Below are positions 63,600-64,000 of a DNA stretch of 64,000 nucleotides, piece after piece. Both the position numbers and the translations under genes were made by a program. How positions within the stretch are numbered: position 1 is the stretch's first letter; each line of letters opens with the position of its first letter. Location: the NCBI GenBank assembly GCA_963701015.1, contig OY969556.1:3348001-3412000 (forward strand), written 5' to 3'. Source of the DNA: MFD09286-c1 sp963701015 (GTDB taxonomy: Bacteria; Bacteroidota; Bacteroidia; Bacteroidales; DTGW01). Under the pieces are notes generated by a model. The model made no database searches. It was not told the origin of the DNA and worked only from the letters and a program-made list of their open reading frames with translations.

Positions 63600-64000
63600 T
63601 TAATTATAAAGATTTTCGGGAGTTATAGATGAACTTGAAATTAAATCAAAATTTTTCTTTTTATTTTCAATTTCCCAAGCACTATACGACTTCTTTAATA
63701 CTTCTAAAAATGATTCCACAGGTTGTGCACCAGAAATTGCCATTTTTCCATTAAATAAAAAAAATGGAACACCTCTAATACCTAATAATGATGCTTCTTT
63801 TATGTCATTATATACTTCGTCGGAATATAAGTTTGAATTGAGCATTTGTATAATTTCCTCCTTATTTATTCCAATACTTGCTCCAAGTTCGGCCAAAATG
63901 TTGAAGTCAGCGACATTTTTACCATCGGTAAAATATGCCTTAAGTAACAATTCCTTAGTTTCGTTTTGTAAATTGTGCTTTTTAGCCAAATGAAGTAAAC
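63600..64000 (-). CDS. Partial: C-terminal part of a DsbA/FrnE-family thioredoxin-fold protein
   Basis: The frame is open to the right edge. The visible 133 codons begin LLHLAKKHNLQNETKELLLKAYFTDGKNVADF, which matches the helical insertion of FrnE-like DsbA proteins. The strand GIRGVPFFLFNGKMAISGAQPVESF includes the cis-Pro loop (GVPFF). The CxxC site of DsbA would lie upstream, outside the window, so redox activity cannot be checked. The gene precedes the FMN reductase by 5 bases. The N-terminal Met of a shorter frame at 63989 is a TTG within the gene and is not a start. Confidence 0.85.
   Translation of the reverse strand, partial: LLHLAKKHNLQNETKELLLKAYFTDGKNVADFNILAELGASIGINKEEIIQMLNSNLYSDEVYNDIKEASLLGIRGVPFFLFNGKMAISGAQPVESFLEVLKKSYSAWEIENKKKNFDLISSSSITPENLYN

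Noticed and set aside
1..64000. CRISPR array, prophage, IS element or toxin-antitoxin island
   Set aside because: No regularly spaced repeats, transposase, integrase or phage structural gene was found; the RHH-like gene at 18675 has no toxin partner.

Overview
The window is AT-rich DNA from a member of the Bacteroidota, probably an environmental anaerobe or facultative anaerobe. The evidence is lipoproteins with S-S/A-S-C lipoboxes, -7 boxes of the TAnnTTTG type (three of them with a TTTG or TTTA element 20 bases upstream), a C-terminal type IX secretion sorting domain, glnS instead of Gln-amidotransferase charging, and gene pairings common in the phylum (parE-parC, pyrE next to a NUDIX gene, tatD-ansA). 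Most of the window is ordinary chromosome: translation (prfA, alaS, glnS, rsmA), topoisomerase IV (parE-parC), recJ, aroK, folB, pyrE, waaA, tatD, ansA.

Layout. 1-6.4 kb: start of a mechanosensitive-channel-like gene, two FKBP prolyl isomerases, prfA, an MBL-fold hydrolase, a SPOR lipoprotein and an M1 aminopeptidase. 6.4-8.1 kb: a compact operon of a 4Fe-4S protein, a cupin and a YgbA-like nitrosative-stress protein behind a well-formed promoter. 8.1-9.6 kb: a GH5 lipoprotein and a CAU tRNA whose acceptor stem does not pair. 9.6-18.9 kb: a HAD hydrolase, a Cys/Met PLP enzyme, aroK, an orphan chemoreceptor, parC-parE and a small RHH-like protein. 19-27 kb: waaA, then the run glnS, esterase, AcvB/VirJ-like hydrolase and GH2 glycosidase. 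27-34 kb: an ECF sigma factor and an envelope cluster (APC permease, unknown lipoprotein, beta-lactamase-fold protein, two M23 peptidases). 34-44.4 kb: alaS broken by a frameshift, an acyl-CoA synthetase, rsmA, pyrE, NUDIX, a folded palindromic intergenic element, an unknown lipoprotein, a CtpA-type protease and dCMP deaminase.

44.7-49.8 kb: a small exopolysaccharide export operon (coiled-coil/SPOR-like protein, Wza-like lipoprotein, Wzc-like kinase with a tyrosine-rich tail). A six-copy heptanucleotide repeat separates it from tatD. 50.7-56 kb: ansA, then a GH9 cellulase and a GH94 cellobiose phosphorylase, which with the GH5 enzyme suggest cello-oligosaccharide use without a SusC/SusD pair in view. 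56-64 kb: recJ, an acyl-CoA synthetase, a ferritin-like/VIT iron transporter fusion, a secreted beta-propeller protein with a T9SS signal, an FMN reductase and the 3' part of a DsbA/FrnE-family gene.

I saw no CRISPR array, rRNA, transposase, phage gene or defence island. The observations most worth following are the alaS frameshift, the tRNA acceptor defect, the TTGTTCT repeat, the mutually exclusive stems at 41.03-41.17 kb, the ferredoxin-cupin-YgbA operon and the VirJ-like hydrolase among carbohydrate enzymes. I do not claim a proven new system.
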